Positions 1 to 10,287 of a stretch of 64,000 bases of DNA are shown piece by piece (position 1 is the stretch's first letter; the number at the start of each line of letters is the position of its first letter). Below the pieces are notes generated by a model, which saw only the letters and a list, made by a program, of their open reading frames with translations, was not told the DNA's origin and ran no database searches. The stretch lies in assembly GCA_001661245.1 (NCBI GenBank), contig KV454015.1, positions 827,076 to 891,075 of the forward strand, in the 5' to 3' direction. Position numbers and translations under genes: made by a program. The stretch is from Pachysolen tannophilus NRRL Y-2460 (Eukaryota; Ascomycota; Pichiomycetes; Alaninales; Pachysolenaceae).

Positions 1-959
1 TTTTTCTTTTTTCTTTTCTTTTTTTTTTTTTTTCTTTAGACAAACATTCATTCATCAGCGTCATTTAATCTCTCAATGATATAGATTAGATTTGATAGCT
101 GATGTGTTTCTTGTGCAAAAACTCTAATACAGTTTTTGTTTTGAAACAATTGATGAATGCGAGATCAATTTCATTTGGTAGAGTGTATCTCCGTTTGATG
201 AGTTATCACGATGAATCTTTCGGTCATGATCTCTAGTATATTCATTTTATATTTTTTTTTCTAACAAACTATAATATCTGGAGCAATGAAGTTACGATAT
301 CTATGGAATATGTTACATTATAATATTTCTAAATTTTTACTTCTAATAAAACATTGATTTTTAGTTATCTAGATGAAAATATTTTTTTTTTTTTTTTAAA
401 TCAAGAGTTTTATTGTTTGAACTCATCACAAAATTTCTGTCTTTGGTTCCTATGATTTCAAAACACTTATTGAAACGGAACTTGTTTAAATAATCTTTCC
501 ATCTTCCGCTTTCTTGACTATAGTAGGTCTACTTTTCCGGAAAGTAACTGTGTTTGAAATTTTCTACAAACCCTGGAATTAATGGGCACATTTCTCGGAG
601 AAACTTCATGTCCCCATACTTATTATACCAAATAGAAAATTTTCACCAACTGGCAAAAGAAAAGAAAAAACTACAATTACGATATTAGTTGATATAAACG
701 CTGTTTTATTTTTAAGCTGGTCAGTCTTTTGCCTTTTTGAAATAAAAAGTTTATGTAATATATGTAATAGTTGTAATAAAAAAATTCAAAGAACAAGACA
801 AAAATAAAAAAAAAAAAACAATATATATATATATATATTTTTAATTTTTGTTTTATTGTAATTGTAACTCTAATATACAAAGTGTCAATCACCAATTTTT
901 TTTTTATAATTTTATATTTTATTATTTTTTTTTTTTTTTGTTGCTTGAATATTTCTAAT
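1..959. other. Intergenic/left edge, no gene recognised
   Basis: AT-rich sequence with T- and A-homopolymers and a short TA dinucleotide run near 820-838. No open frame resembles a protein and no tRNA-like box pair is visible. It holds the 3' flank of FBP1 and probably the flank of a gene outside the window. Confidence 0.6.
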
Positions 960-1970
960 TCATTTGGTAGCTTCGATAAACTTATTAACTTCACCTTCAC
1001 TACCTAACCAAATTCCACTTCTATCATGAATTTTCTTTGGAAGTAAATCCAAAATTCTTTCACCTTTATCAGTAACGGCCCTACCACCTGCTTGTTCTAA
1101 TAACATGGCCATTGGGAAACATTCATATAAAATTCTCAATTTACCAGTTTTTGATTTAGTATCTGCTGGGTATGCAAATAAACCACCATATAATAAAGTT
1201 CTATGGACATCAGCAACCATTGATCCAACATATCTTGCAGAATAAGGCTTACCATTTTCTTGTGGTTTCTTCAATGATTCAATAAAGGCAACAGTCTTTG
1301 GATCCCAATAATGGGAATTACCCTCGTTAATAGAGTATATAGCTCTAGTCTTTGGAATCTTCAACTTTGGGTGAGTCAAGATGAATTCACCTAAATTAGT
1401 ATCTAAAGTAAACCCATTTACACCATTACCAGTGGTTAACATCAAGTGTGCAGATGCACCATACATGGTGTAACCAGCAGCAACTAATTCTGTACCGGAT
1501 CTCAAGACATCTTTAATATTACCTGTTGATCCGGGCAACAATTTGAAAACACCAAAAATGGTACCTACTGAAACACCAGCATCCAAGTTTGAAGAACCAT
1601 CAATTGGATCACAACAAACAGCATAATTTCCCCCCGGTGTATCAAAGACAATCAAATCCTCTTGTTCTTCACTAACCACCAATTTGACATTACCACTTGA
1701 TTTCATGGCATTGATGAAAATTTCATCTCCAATAACATCCAATTTCTTTTGATCATCACCTGTAGCATTTTGTACACCTGCCAAACCTATCAAATTAACC
1801 AATTCTGCTCTTCTAATTGTATGAGCAATATATTTGAAGGCAAATTGTAAAGAATTCAATAATAAGGTCAATTCACCAGTTGCCCTTGAACCAAGCTTCC
1901 GTTGTTCTTCCAAGATAAATCTTGTTAAAGTAACAATATCTGTATTAATTGATTTTTGTTCATCAACCAT
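960..1970 (-). CDS. FBP1: Fructose-1,6-bisphosphatase
   Basis: A 336-residue protein that hydrolyses fructose-1,6-bisphosphate to fructose-6-phosphate, the committed cytosolic step of gluconeogenesis. The metal-binding signature CCDPIDGSSNLDAGVSVGT, the segment HTIRRAELVNLIGLAG and the active-site region ARYVGSMVADVHRTLLYGG align closely with Saccharomyces Fbp1 over the whole length. The start gives MVDEQKSINTDIVTLTRF. Compared with Saccharomyces Fbp1 the N-terminus is short: it lacks the second-position proline used as a GID degron and the RRxS phosphosite. Possible Mig1-type GC boxes lie in the long upstream region. The family assignment is near certain. Confidence 0.97.
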   Translation of the reverse strand: MVDEQKSINTDIVTLTRFILEEQRKLGSRATGELTLLLNSLQFAFKYIAHTIRRAELVNLIGLAGVQNATGDDQKKLDVIGDEIFINAMKSSGNVKLVVSEEQEDLIVFDTPGGNYAVCCDPIDGSSNLDAGVSVGTIFGVFKLLPGSTGNIKDVLRSGTELVAAGYTMYGASAHLMLTTGNGVNGFTLDTNLGEFILTHPKLKIPKTRAIYSINEGNSHYWDPKTVAFIESLKKPQENGKPYSARYVGSMVADVHRTLLYGGLFAYPADTKSKTGKLRILYECFPMAMLLEQAGGRAVTDKGERILDLLPKKIHDRSGIWLGSEGEVNKFIEATK

Positions 1971-3719
1971 TGTGGGCTTATTATTAATTTATAATCAAGA
2001 AAAATTAGTTAAAATAAAAAAAAAATTTTAATATTTCTAACTTAACTATAAGAAAGAATTAAAAATATGAAAAGAAAAATTATCAAACATAATTGCAACT
2101 TGAACTAGCTTTATATATATATATACACAAGACTCCCATTTTGAAATAAATCATCATTGATGCTTAAAAAGTGGGTATTTACAGCAAGATAAATTTCTCC
2201 GAGATTCTTGCCCCTTAAAGAAATTTGACCTTTTTTTTTTTCCGATGAAAGTTTAATAATACAAAAGATTTTAACCAACAATACTACATCATTCGTTGTA
2301 AAGCTTTCTTCGAGTAATGAAAAACTTTAGAATATATAATAGTAGAAGTAGTAGCGTGTGTCTCTATTGTTGGTAGTATGTTTTTTCTTTTTTTGCTTTT
2401 TGCTTTTTTTTTTTTTAATTTTGTAAATTTGTGTTTCCCTTTAATTGAGATGTTTAAGTACTAAAATGGAATAATTGTGGAGGGAAACATCGGGGAAGAA
2501 GGCATAAATAAAAATTTCTTATGTATAAACGATTTATTTTATTTGACTTTACATTTTTCCAAATCAAAAAGGAGCTCTAGATCCCTTTCTAATTAATCAT
2601 TAGTAAAACAGATACTAGCTATCTTATACATTAGTGATCTATTACCTACCATATATGAAATTTATTTATAATTTTATCTTATAATAATAGAGATAGAGAC
2701 CAAAATTATTACTAATTTACTAACTAGCATTAAAGTCAAGTCTGTTGTTCAGCATGCACTACTTTTAAATGGGCAAGTTTTTACGTTTTACATATTAGTT
2801 AATTACCCCGGGGAAATTTTTTTTTTTTTTTTCTTTTTTTCTTTTTGGGGAAAGAGGATTTCTCTTGCAATGCTTGCAATGACCGACCCGGTTAAGTCTA
2901 ATTTGGATTGGGATAAACTAAAGGAGAGAAAAGGAACCGGGGATAAGTTATTTCTTAGGTTTTATCAATTTTTACTACTGATTATTCTCACTGAAACGCG
3001 GCGTCGGTAGTTTTACTGATAATATTCCTATCTATGTCTAAATTCCTAATTATATCGAATTTCGGATATCAATTCTGAAGACGGCTAGTATTATTACTAC
3101 TGGTATTAATACTATACTAGCACAACCAATATTGTAATTTTTTTTATTTATTCTCTGTATAGATTACTGTTTATGCAAGTATCTATAACTTGGGGTTTTT
3201 AGAACTGTAGATCTTTTTTTTTTTTTTACTAGAAATGAAAAAAGATTATAAAACATAAAGCTTTTAACAAGTTGAAACAATACTCGTAAAAACAGTGAAT
3301 TTAATAACTAAAACTCCAAAAGGTATCTTTAAAATTCAAATAACAAATCAAACTAATGTTAATAATAATAATAAAAAAAAAAAAAATTGGAAAAAAGTAT
3401 TCAATAGAAATAAAAAAAAAGGGCATAAAACATTTAAGAAATGATAATATATGTTACAATAAAAGACCAAATATATATGTGAAAAGAATAAAAAGATAAA
3501 AAGAATAGATAAAAAGAAGAAAAAAATAATAATAATAATAGTAATCGTACTAATGAAATGATCTTTTCTTTCATTAGAATCCCGTTTCTTCTCTAGTGTT
3601 GTATAATAATAATAATGTTTTGAAAAAAAAAATTCACTTTCACTTTCACTCTCTTTTTTTTATTTTTTTTTTTTTTTTTGGTATATGTGTTTTCTCATTC
3701 AAATAGTTGTTGTTATAAT
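1971..3719. other. Long intergenic region, FBP1 upstream
   Basis: About 1.75 kb between the FBP1 start and the 3' end of the next minus-strand gene. It contains A/T tracts, a CCCCGGGG palindrome, a CCGGGG box and a GCGGCG patch near 2998-3005. No coding or tRNA-like signal was found. Its length suits a strongly regulated FBP1 promoter. Confidence 0.55.
2806..2942. promoter_or_regulatory. Possible Mig1-type GC boxes upstream of FBP1
   Basis: CCCCGGGG at 2806-2813, flanked by A/T tracts, and CCGGGG at 2937-2942 resemble the SYGGGG core bound by Mig1-type glucose repressors. FBP1 is glucose-repressed in studied yeasts. The sites are 0.8-1 kb upstream of the ATG, so the link is inference. Confidence 0.3.
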
Positions 3720-4346
3720 TTAATTCAGAGCAACTTTTGGAGTCTTTTTCCTACCAAATAAACCTCTTTTCTTCTTCTTTTCTTCAACTTTTGGAGCAGG
3801 AGCAACATATACTGATTGTTCAGTATTTGGATTATCATTTCCAAACGAAATAACATTATTTGTATTTGTTACATTATAATTTTCATTTGTATCTGCGTAT
3901 TGACTATTACCATAAGGATTTGATTGAAAATTTGGCATATTAGTTCTTAATTTCCATCCTAACTGAGGAGTTTCCAACTGTTGTTTATAAGTTAAATCAC
4001 CAGTTATAGCATATTCAAAAGCTCTAATTGTATCTAAAGGTCTTTCATCTCTAGCTCTTGTTGGATTTGAAATATCGGGTTGTACAATAGGTTGACCAAA
4101 AATATCTTTTAATTGTTTTTGACCTTCTGTTGATAATGATGATGAACGTACATGAACATTTGCTTGTTCTTCATATGGTTGTGCCTCATTAACTGCTGAT
4201 AAAATTGGATCATGAACATTTTGAGACCTCATCTTAAAATTCTTTTCATCTGCTTTTGTTATCTTAATTTCTGGTTCATGATATGATAAATCATTATCTC
4301 CAGAATTATTCGATTTCTTTGAAGACTTTCTTCCCATTAAACCCAT
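3720..4346 (-). CDS. YMR295C/YGR273C-like small basic protein
   Basis: A 208-residue hydrophilic protein with no membrane segment. The conserved-looking core, RPLDTIRAFEYAITGDLTYK followed by LGWKLR, recalls the Saccharomyces YMR295C/YGR273C family of unknown function, recognised from memory and not verified. The basic C-terminus has the segment KKKKRGLFGRKK; the middle is Asn-rich. There are two near starts: M1 (MGLMGRKSS) and M4 (MGRKSS). The second would place Gly2 and Ser6 in a good N-myristoylation context, and the flanking lysines would favour membrane association. The biochemical function is unknown. Confidence 0.6.
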   Translation of the reverse strand: MGLMGRKSSKKSNNSGDNDLSYHEPEIKITKADEKNFKMRSQNVHDPILSAVNEAQPYEEQANVHVRSSSLSTEGQKQLKDIFGQPIVQPDISNPTRARDERPLDTIRAFEYAITGDLTYKQQLETPQLGWKLRTNMPNFQSNPYGNSQYADTNENYNVTNTNNVISFGNDNPNTEQSVYVAPAPKVEEKKKKRGLFGRKKTPKVALN

Positions 4347-6336
4347 ACTGCCAAAAAATTATAAAATTAAAAATTAATTTAAAAACCTCAAATTACTTGA
4401 AAACACAGTTCAGAAAAAAAAATTTTTTTTTTTTAGTAAAATGATAAAATTTTATTAAATCTATAGCGTAAAATATACTTTAACGTCTTCCGATAAAGTT
4501 AAACGAGACGTATATATATTTATATATAACAATATTTTTCTTTTTTCTTTTCTTTCTTGTTTTTTCTTTATTCAAAAAAGATAAAATAAACTAAAATGAA
4601 TATTAGTAGTTGTATATAAGAACTTAACTTAACTTCAGATAATTATGGGTCTTTTTATGCGAATTTTTTTAAAAATTTAATTAACAAAAAACTATAGCCT
4701 CTTCGGAATGGCAAAGTCCAACAGCAAAATTGGGAAATCCTTAGAAAATAAAGCCCGTGGATAGTATGCAGCACAGCACAGTGGAAACGGGAATTACATG
4801 AGATCTAGATCCAGCTTTTTTTTTCCTTTTTTCTCGCCCATTTTTTTTTTTATTTTTTTTTAATTTTTTTTTTGCAGCGCAGTTACTTCAATGAGCAAAA
4901 ACCTCAGGAACAACGCTTTAATACATAGAGAAAAAAAAGGGGAAATCTCATATAATAATCAATTTTACAGTCCAATCAATACATGTTTGTCTGTCCTTCT
5001 TACAAGCAGTTTTATTTAAATGGGTTTCTTTTTTTTTTTATTATTTTATTTAATTTTATTTTTATTTGTTTTCCAAGCCAGCAAATTAACCGCAGTTAAT
5101 AAATAGGAGAGGCTTGGTTTGATAAGTATTTGAATAAATGATTGAGCGTAGTACTAATACTAGGGTAGGATATTAGAATACTAGTATCATACTAATAATT
5201 ATCAATTTAATTTTTGTTATTATTAAAATTGTTATTGTAAGCGTAACGTGTATGTTATTTTTTTTTTTTTTTTGTTTTCTATTGACACTCGCACTCCCGC
5301 CAAAGCGCCATTACAATTTGAATAAAGAAATAGTACCACTAAGCAATTGCAAGCATAAGGTTTTATTCATTCCACACACACAAAAAAAAATAAACAATAT
5401 ACATATATATACTTTTATGTATGACTGTTGTTCTTGTTCTTATTCTTATTCTTGTTCTTGTTCTCACCTTCTTTAATTTTTAGCTGCGCCTTATTTATTT
5501 ATTTGCAAAAAAATTAAATTTTTTGTTATGATGTACGTGTATGTGTGTTTACGTTAGTGGGGGAAAAAAATTAAAAATTAAAAATTAAAAAAAAAAAAAC
5601 AAATAGACAACTTTCAATTACGTAATGGATGAATAGAATACGTATCCCTTTTGATCATTACGAATTAAATATTGAATTATCCCTTTAATAAAAAAAAAAA
5701 AGTAGAAAAAGCACTGAGCTACGATAATCATGCAGGTAAACTAATCCAGATCTAGATAAGAAGTTTATAGAGCCCCTAGAACCACAGTATTGTCAATTCA
5801 ATTTTCGTTTGTCTCTTTTTCTCTCTGATGAGATATGAGTTTGAATTCGGACTTGAACCCCTCCCATGGTCATATATATAATACGTAGGCATCATATATA
5901 TATGAAGTTTTTTTTTTCTTTTTTTTTTTTTGGCGCGTCATTTTAAAAAACTTTTGCATATCATGTATATAGTGAAGTAAGTCAAGTGAAATATGAATAA
6001 TTTGAAAAGAGAAATATTTAATTTTTTATTTTTTTTTGGAATCACGCGTGCGAATGAGCGAGAATTTGATAAGATCCTTTTCAAAGTATTAACACCAACG
6101 AGTAAGTAGAAATTAATAAAAATGGAAAACAGTACTACTACCATTACCATACATAACTCTCTATATGGTTTCTCTCTCTTTTTTTTTCTTTTTTGGTCTA
6201 GAGACAAATTACGTGTAAACCCAAAATCAAAGATTTATATCTATAGAAATAAAAAATTTTCTTTAAAGAAAAAAAGCTACTTCTAAAAAGATTCTTCTTG
6301 GAAACTTCAAATAATCAATCATTACTTTAATCACAC

Positions 6337-6370
<34 letters not shown>

Positions 6371-6973
6371 CGATATACTTTTTTACATCTTTTCAGAGTA
6401 TAATTGTTGATTTTGAAATTTACCCAAAAGGGATAAAACAAAAAAAAAACAAAAAAAACGAAAACAATAAAAAATAAAAAAAAAAAGGCGCGAAACGTAA
6501 ATAAAAGAGAAAACTCATAGTAATTATAGTCTAAAACCAAATTCTCTCTTTTTTTTTTCGATGTATAATTCTAATTTTCTAATAAAACGCATTTTTTAAT
6601 AATAATACTTTTTTTTATATTTTTTTTATTTTTTTTTTTCTTTGTTATATATGTTTAATTGATTTGTTAATCGATCAAGACTATAGCGCCCATTGCTAGT
6701 ATCTTTAAATATATAAATATATATATATCATTATATATATATATATATATTTATTTATTTATTTATGTTTTCAATTTTCTATTTCATTGTCTAAGCATTT
6801 TGTTCCAAGATTTTCATTTAAAAATATCTGATTTTTGAAACACATATTGTTAAAGCGTAGTTATCATTGCTACCAAAAAAGAAAAGAAAGAAAATAAATT
6901 AAAAATTAAAAATTAAGAAAAAAAAATTAAAATTGCCCGCGATTAGAAAACCATTGCAAGCAAATTAGACTAG
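4347..6973. other. 2.6-kb intergenic region upstream of CLA4
   Basis: The longest gene-free stretch of the window. It is full of A/T homopolymers and TA dinucleotide runs (6341-6366, 6718-6750), with a short run of degenerate TTCTTG hexamers near 5426-5463. Small open frames here are low-complexity and look non-coding. G1/S-type boxes are listed separately. It probably contains the CLA4 promoter and a long 5' leader. Confidence 0.5.
6044..6495. promoter_or_regulatory. Candidate MBF/SBF boxes upstream of CLA4
   Basis: ACGCGT (6044-6049) matches the MCB core, and CGCGAAA within GGCGCGAAACG (6489-6495) matches the SCB/E2F-like core used by yeast G1/S factors. They are about 930 and 480 bases before the CLA4 ATG. 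Relevance to CLA4 is inferred from position and from its bud-emergence role. Confidence 0.3.
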
Positions 6974-9900
6974 ATGTCTCTTTCAGCAGCTGCTTCTTCA
7001 AATTTTAATCAGCCAGATAGTTTTTCAAATCCAGGAAGACCACCGAAACCGCCTTTGGAGCAAACGCCATTACATCATCAGCGTAACGCCCACGCTCTAT
7101 CGGATTCGGATTCTTTCGTTTCTCCATATAATAATAAAAGTAATAAGCGCGTAGCGCCAATGGCCACCATGAAAACATCATTAAGTCATAATAATAATAA
7201 TAATAATAATGGTGGTGGTAGTGCTAGTGGTAATGGTAATCATCATCATATTCATAAAGGAAGAGAAGGATATATTCATGTAAAAGATGAAGGTATTATG
7301 TCATTTCGATGGCCTAAAAGGTATTTGGCTTTAAATCAGACAACTTTAGATTTTTATAAAAATGATGCTAAAGATGAAATCTCATTATCAATACCATTAA
7401 TTAATATCACAAATTTAACAAGAAATCAAGTTAGACCTTTTTGTTTTGAAATACTTAGATCTCATAATCAAAAATCTATATTTGTTTCAGTAAAATCAGA
7501 TAATGATCTTTATGGTTGGATAGATGCAATTTTTGCTAAATGTGGAGGGGATATTGGAGGATTATCAGGAAAGAAAGGAATTGTTACTGGAGGGATGGGG
7601 TCAGCAATTGGAGCAGTTCATCATCATAGCAATCTGAGTGGATCTTCTTTAAGCTCTGCTGTTTCAAATCCAACAAATTTTACACACAAGGTTCATGTAG
7701 GATTTGATCCAGCAAGTGGTGCATTTACAGGTTTACCAGATGAATGGAAAGCCTTGTTAAAACATTCTCATATTACCAGTGAAGATTGGAATAAAGATCC
7801 AGGAGCGGTAATAACCGCATTACAATTCATTTCTCATCAGAATAATAACGATGATGATATGGATTTGAGTTATTACACAGATAACACCAACACTAATATT
7901 AACAATAATATTAATGGTAGTGGTAGTGGCATTGGCATTGGTAGTGGCAGCGGTAGTGCTAGTGGAAGTGCCAGTGGAAGTGCTGGTGGTAGTGGTAACG
8001 GAAGTAGTACTAATTTACCATCTTCTTCATTGATAACTCATCAGAAAAAACGGCACAATCAATCAAATAACTCGTCTTTAGAAGAAAAAGATCAAATGCT
8101 TAATGCTAAATTGAGTGAATGGACAAAAGCTCCAACTAAAAATGGATTAATAACTTCTTCTGGGTTATTAGATGATTCAAAGAAAAATTTCACACCTATA
8201 AGAAAAGCACCACCTCCTCCAGGAGTTCATCCAAATTCTTCATCCTCATCAAGCAACAGGTCACCTCCAAGAGTTGCACCTTATGTTACTGGTAACACTA
8301 ATTCCAATTCTAATTCAAATACAAATATCAGCTCCACTGGTGCTGGAAACAGCAATCTCAGCAATCTTAGCAAGAACAACAGTAACAATAGTGGCAGTGG
8401 TAATGATATTAATCATGAAGTTAAACAACCACATGCTGATTTAATTCCAATGAGACGTGCTCCACCTCCTCCTACTCAAAAGAGAGTTTCGCCATCTTCA
8501 GATTCTTCAACTACTACTCCAACCCTGACAACAACATTTGGGCAAAACAAGCAAAAGCAGCAACAACAACAACAGCAACAGCAACAGCAATACACAACAG
8601 CACAGAAGCCTATTTATCAAACACCACCGAATTCTGGTCCACATCATAATAATGTATCAAATACTCGTGAATTACAACTGAAACAACCACCTCATCATCC
8701 TTACCCACATCAACAAATTCAGCATCCTCCAATTCAACCTCGCAATATTCATCCAAACTTGAAACTTCAAACAAATTTTCCTGGTTCATCAAATTCACCT
8801 CAACATATGTCTCCAAACTATTCAGGCAATACGACACCAATTTCGGCTACAGCTATTGCAAACCCATATGTTATACCCCCTAAACAAACACCAACTAAAA
8901 TCTCTTCGCCAGCTTCCGAGCATAGTAATTTTAGACCATATTCGCCATACCATAAACAACAACAATTGTCTTCTAGCAACTCACCTTCTCCTACACCGAC
9001 TAAACCAATGAATAAAGGAAATATGGCTACTGCTGCTGCTGCTGCTGCAGTCTCAAAACAACAGCAACAATCTCCTGTTTTCGAAAAGCCAATGAGGCAA
9101 AAAAATGAAGAGAAGAGAGTTTCTTCAATGACCGAAGCTCAAATCATGCAAAGATTGAGATCAGTTGTTATCAATGCCGATCCTTCACCATATTTCCAAA
9201 TGATTGAAAAAGCTGGACAAGGTGCCTCTGGAAGTGTTTACTTGGCCAGATCATTAAAGAGAAATGGCCTCAAAGTTGCAGTTAAACAAATGGACATTAA
9301 TATTCAACCAAGAAAGGAATTGATTGTTAATGAAATCTTAGTCATGAAAGATTCACAACATAGAAACATTGTTAATTTCCTTGAAGCTTATTTAAGAGGT
9401 TCATCTGATTTATGGGTTGTTATGGAATACATGGAAGGTGGTTCTTTAACTGATGTTATTGAACATAACGATCACTTAACAGAATCACAAATTGCATGTA
9501 TATGTTTAGAAACTATTAAAGGTTTACAGCATCTTCATAGAAAACACATCATACATAGAGATATCAAATCGGATAACGTCTTATTGAACGCAAAAGGTGA
9601 TGTTAAGATAACCGATTTTGGATTCTGTGCTAAATTAACCGATCAAAGAAACAAAAGAGCAACAATGGTTGGTACACCATATTGGATGGCTCCAGAAGTT
9701 GTTAAACAGAAGGAATATGATGCAAAGATCGATATCTGGTCATTGGGTATTATGGCAATTGAAATGATTGAAGGTGAGCCACCTTATTTGAATGAAGAAC
9801 CATTAAAGGCTTTGTACTTAATTGCTACAAATGGTACACCAAAATTAAAGGATTCAGAATCATTGTCATCAGAGATCAAGAAATTTCTTTCAATTTGTTT

Positions 9901-10048
9901 GTGTGTCGATGTTAAGTATAGAGCAACTACTGATGAATTATTACAGCATCAATTTTTGAAGACTGCTTGTCCTACAATGGAGCTTTCTAGTCTTTTAGAG
10001 TGGAAAAACAATCCAAATGAAAGACCTATAGATGATAGACATGACTAA
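6974..10048 (+). CDS. CLA4: PAK-family Ser/Thr kinase with PH and CRIB domains
   Basis: A 1024-residue Cdc42 effector kinase needed in yeasts for septin organisation, bud emergence and, in Candida, hyphal growth. Visible order: Asn-rich run (about 72-79); PH domain (about 97-190, from GREGYIHVKDEGIMSFRW); CRIB motif (about 235-255, HKVHVGFDPASGAFTGLP); a long Ser/Gly/Asn/Gln/Pro-rich linker with SG repeats, RxAPPPP motifs and a CAA/CAG-coded glutamine run; and a kinase domain (about 740-993) with GQGASGSV, the VAVKQ lysine, HRDIKSDN, DFGF and GTPYWMAPE. A PH domain before CRIB distinguishes Cla4/Skm1 from Ste20. The linker repeats are probably length-polymorphic. Confidence 0.96.
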   Translation: MSLSAAASSNFNQPDSFSNPGRPPKPPLEQTPLHHQRNAHALSDSDSFVSPYNNKSNKRVAPMATMKTSLSHNNNNNNNGGGSASGNGNHHHIHKGREGYIHVKDEGIMSFRWPKRYLALNQTTLDFYKNDAKDEISLSIPLINITNLTRNQVRPFCFEILRSHNQKSIFVSVKSDNDLYGWIDAIFAKCGGDIGGLSGKKGIVTGGMGSAIGAVHHHSNLSGSSLSSAVSNPTNFTHKVHVGFDPASGAFTGLPDEWKALLKHSHITSEDWNKDPGAVITALQFISHQNNNDDDMDLSYYTDNTNTNINNNINGSGSGIGIGSGSGSASGSASGSAGGSGNGSSTNLPSSSLITHQKKRHNQSNNSSLEEKDQMLNAKLSEWTKAPTKNGLITSSGLLDDSKKNFTPIRKAPPPPGVHPNSSSSSSNRSPPRVAPYVTGNTNSNSNSNTNISSTGAGNSNLSNLSKNNSNNSGSGNDINHEVKQPHADLIPMRRAPPPPTQKRVSPSSDSSTTTPTLTTTFGQNKQKQQQQQQQQQQQYTTAQKPIYQTPPNSGPHHNNVSNTRELQLKQPPHHPYPHQQIQHPPIQPRNIHPNLKLQTNFPGSSNSPQHMSPNYSGNTTPISATAIANPYVIPPKQTPTKISSPASEHSNFRPYSPYHKQQQLSSSNSPSPTPTKPMNKGNMATAAAAAAVSKQQQQSPVFEKPMRQKNEEKRVSSMTEAQIMQRLRSVVINADPSPYFQMIEKAGQGASGSVYLARSLKRNGLKVAVKQMDINIQPRKELIVNEILVMKDSQHRNIVNFLEAYLRGSSDLWVVMEYMEGGSLTDVIEHNDHLTESQIACICLETIKGLQHLHRKHIIHRDIKSDNVLLNAKGDVKITDFGFCAKLTDQRNKRATMVGTPYWMAPEVVKQKEYDAKIDIWSLGIMAIEMIEGEPPYLNEEPLKALYLIATNGTPKLKDSESLSSEIKKFLSICLCVDVKYRATTDELLQHQFLKTACPTMELSSLLEWKNNPNERPIDDRHD

Positions 10049-10287
10049 ATTATCATATTATTACGGGGGAAAATATAAACTTTACAGGACTTGAATCTTT
10101 TCTTTTTAATAGGGACTTAATTCATATTGAGTTTTTTTATTTTATTTTCTTTTAATAGTTAGATTTCAAAAATGACGTTAAATATACATTAATCCATAAA
10201 CTAACTGTAATGTCTTTCTCTATATGAAAGCAGAGCTACCACCAAAAAAAAGTTTTTCAAATAAATAATGCAAAACTATACTTTTAT

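Noticed and set aside
677-1000. Lys/Ile/Phe-rich minus-strand frame overlapping the FBP1 3' end
   Set aside because: Low-complexity translation of A/T tracts and TA repeats; overlaps the end of FBP1.
2340-3200. Possible solo LTR or mobile-element remnant in the FBP1 upstream region
   Set aside because: No terminal TG...CA repeat pair, target duplication or element-coded frame could be seen.
5849-5859. GGACTTGAACC, reverse complement of a tRNA B-box (GGTTCAAGTCC)
   Set aside because: The flanking bases do not form a T stem and no A-box or acceptor stem is present on that strand.
5252-6540. Small frames in the CLA4 upstream region, some Ser/Cys/Tyr-rich
   Set aside because: Translate homopolymers and degenerate hexamer repeats; no similarity to any known protein recognised.
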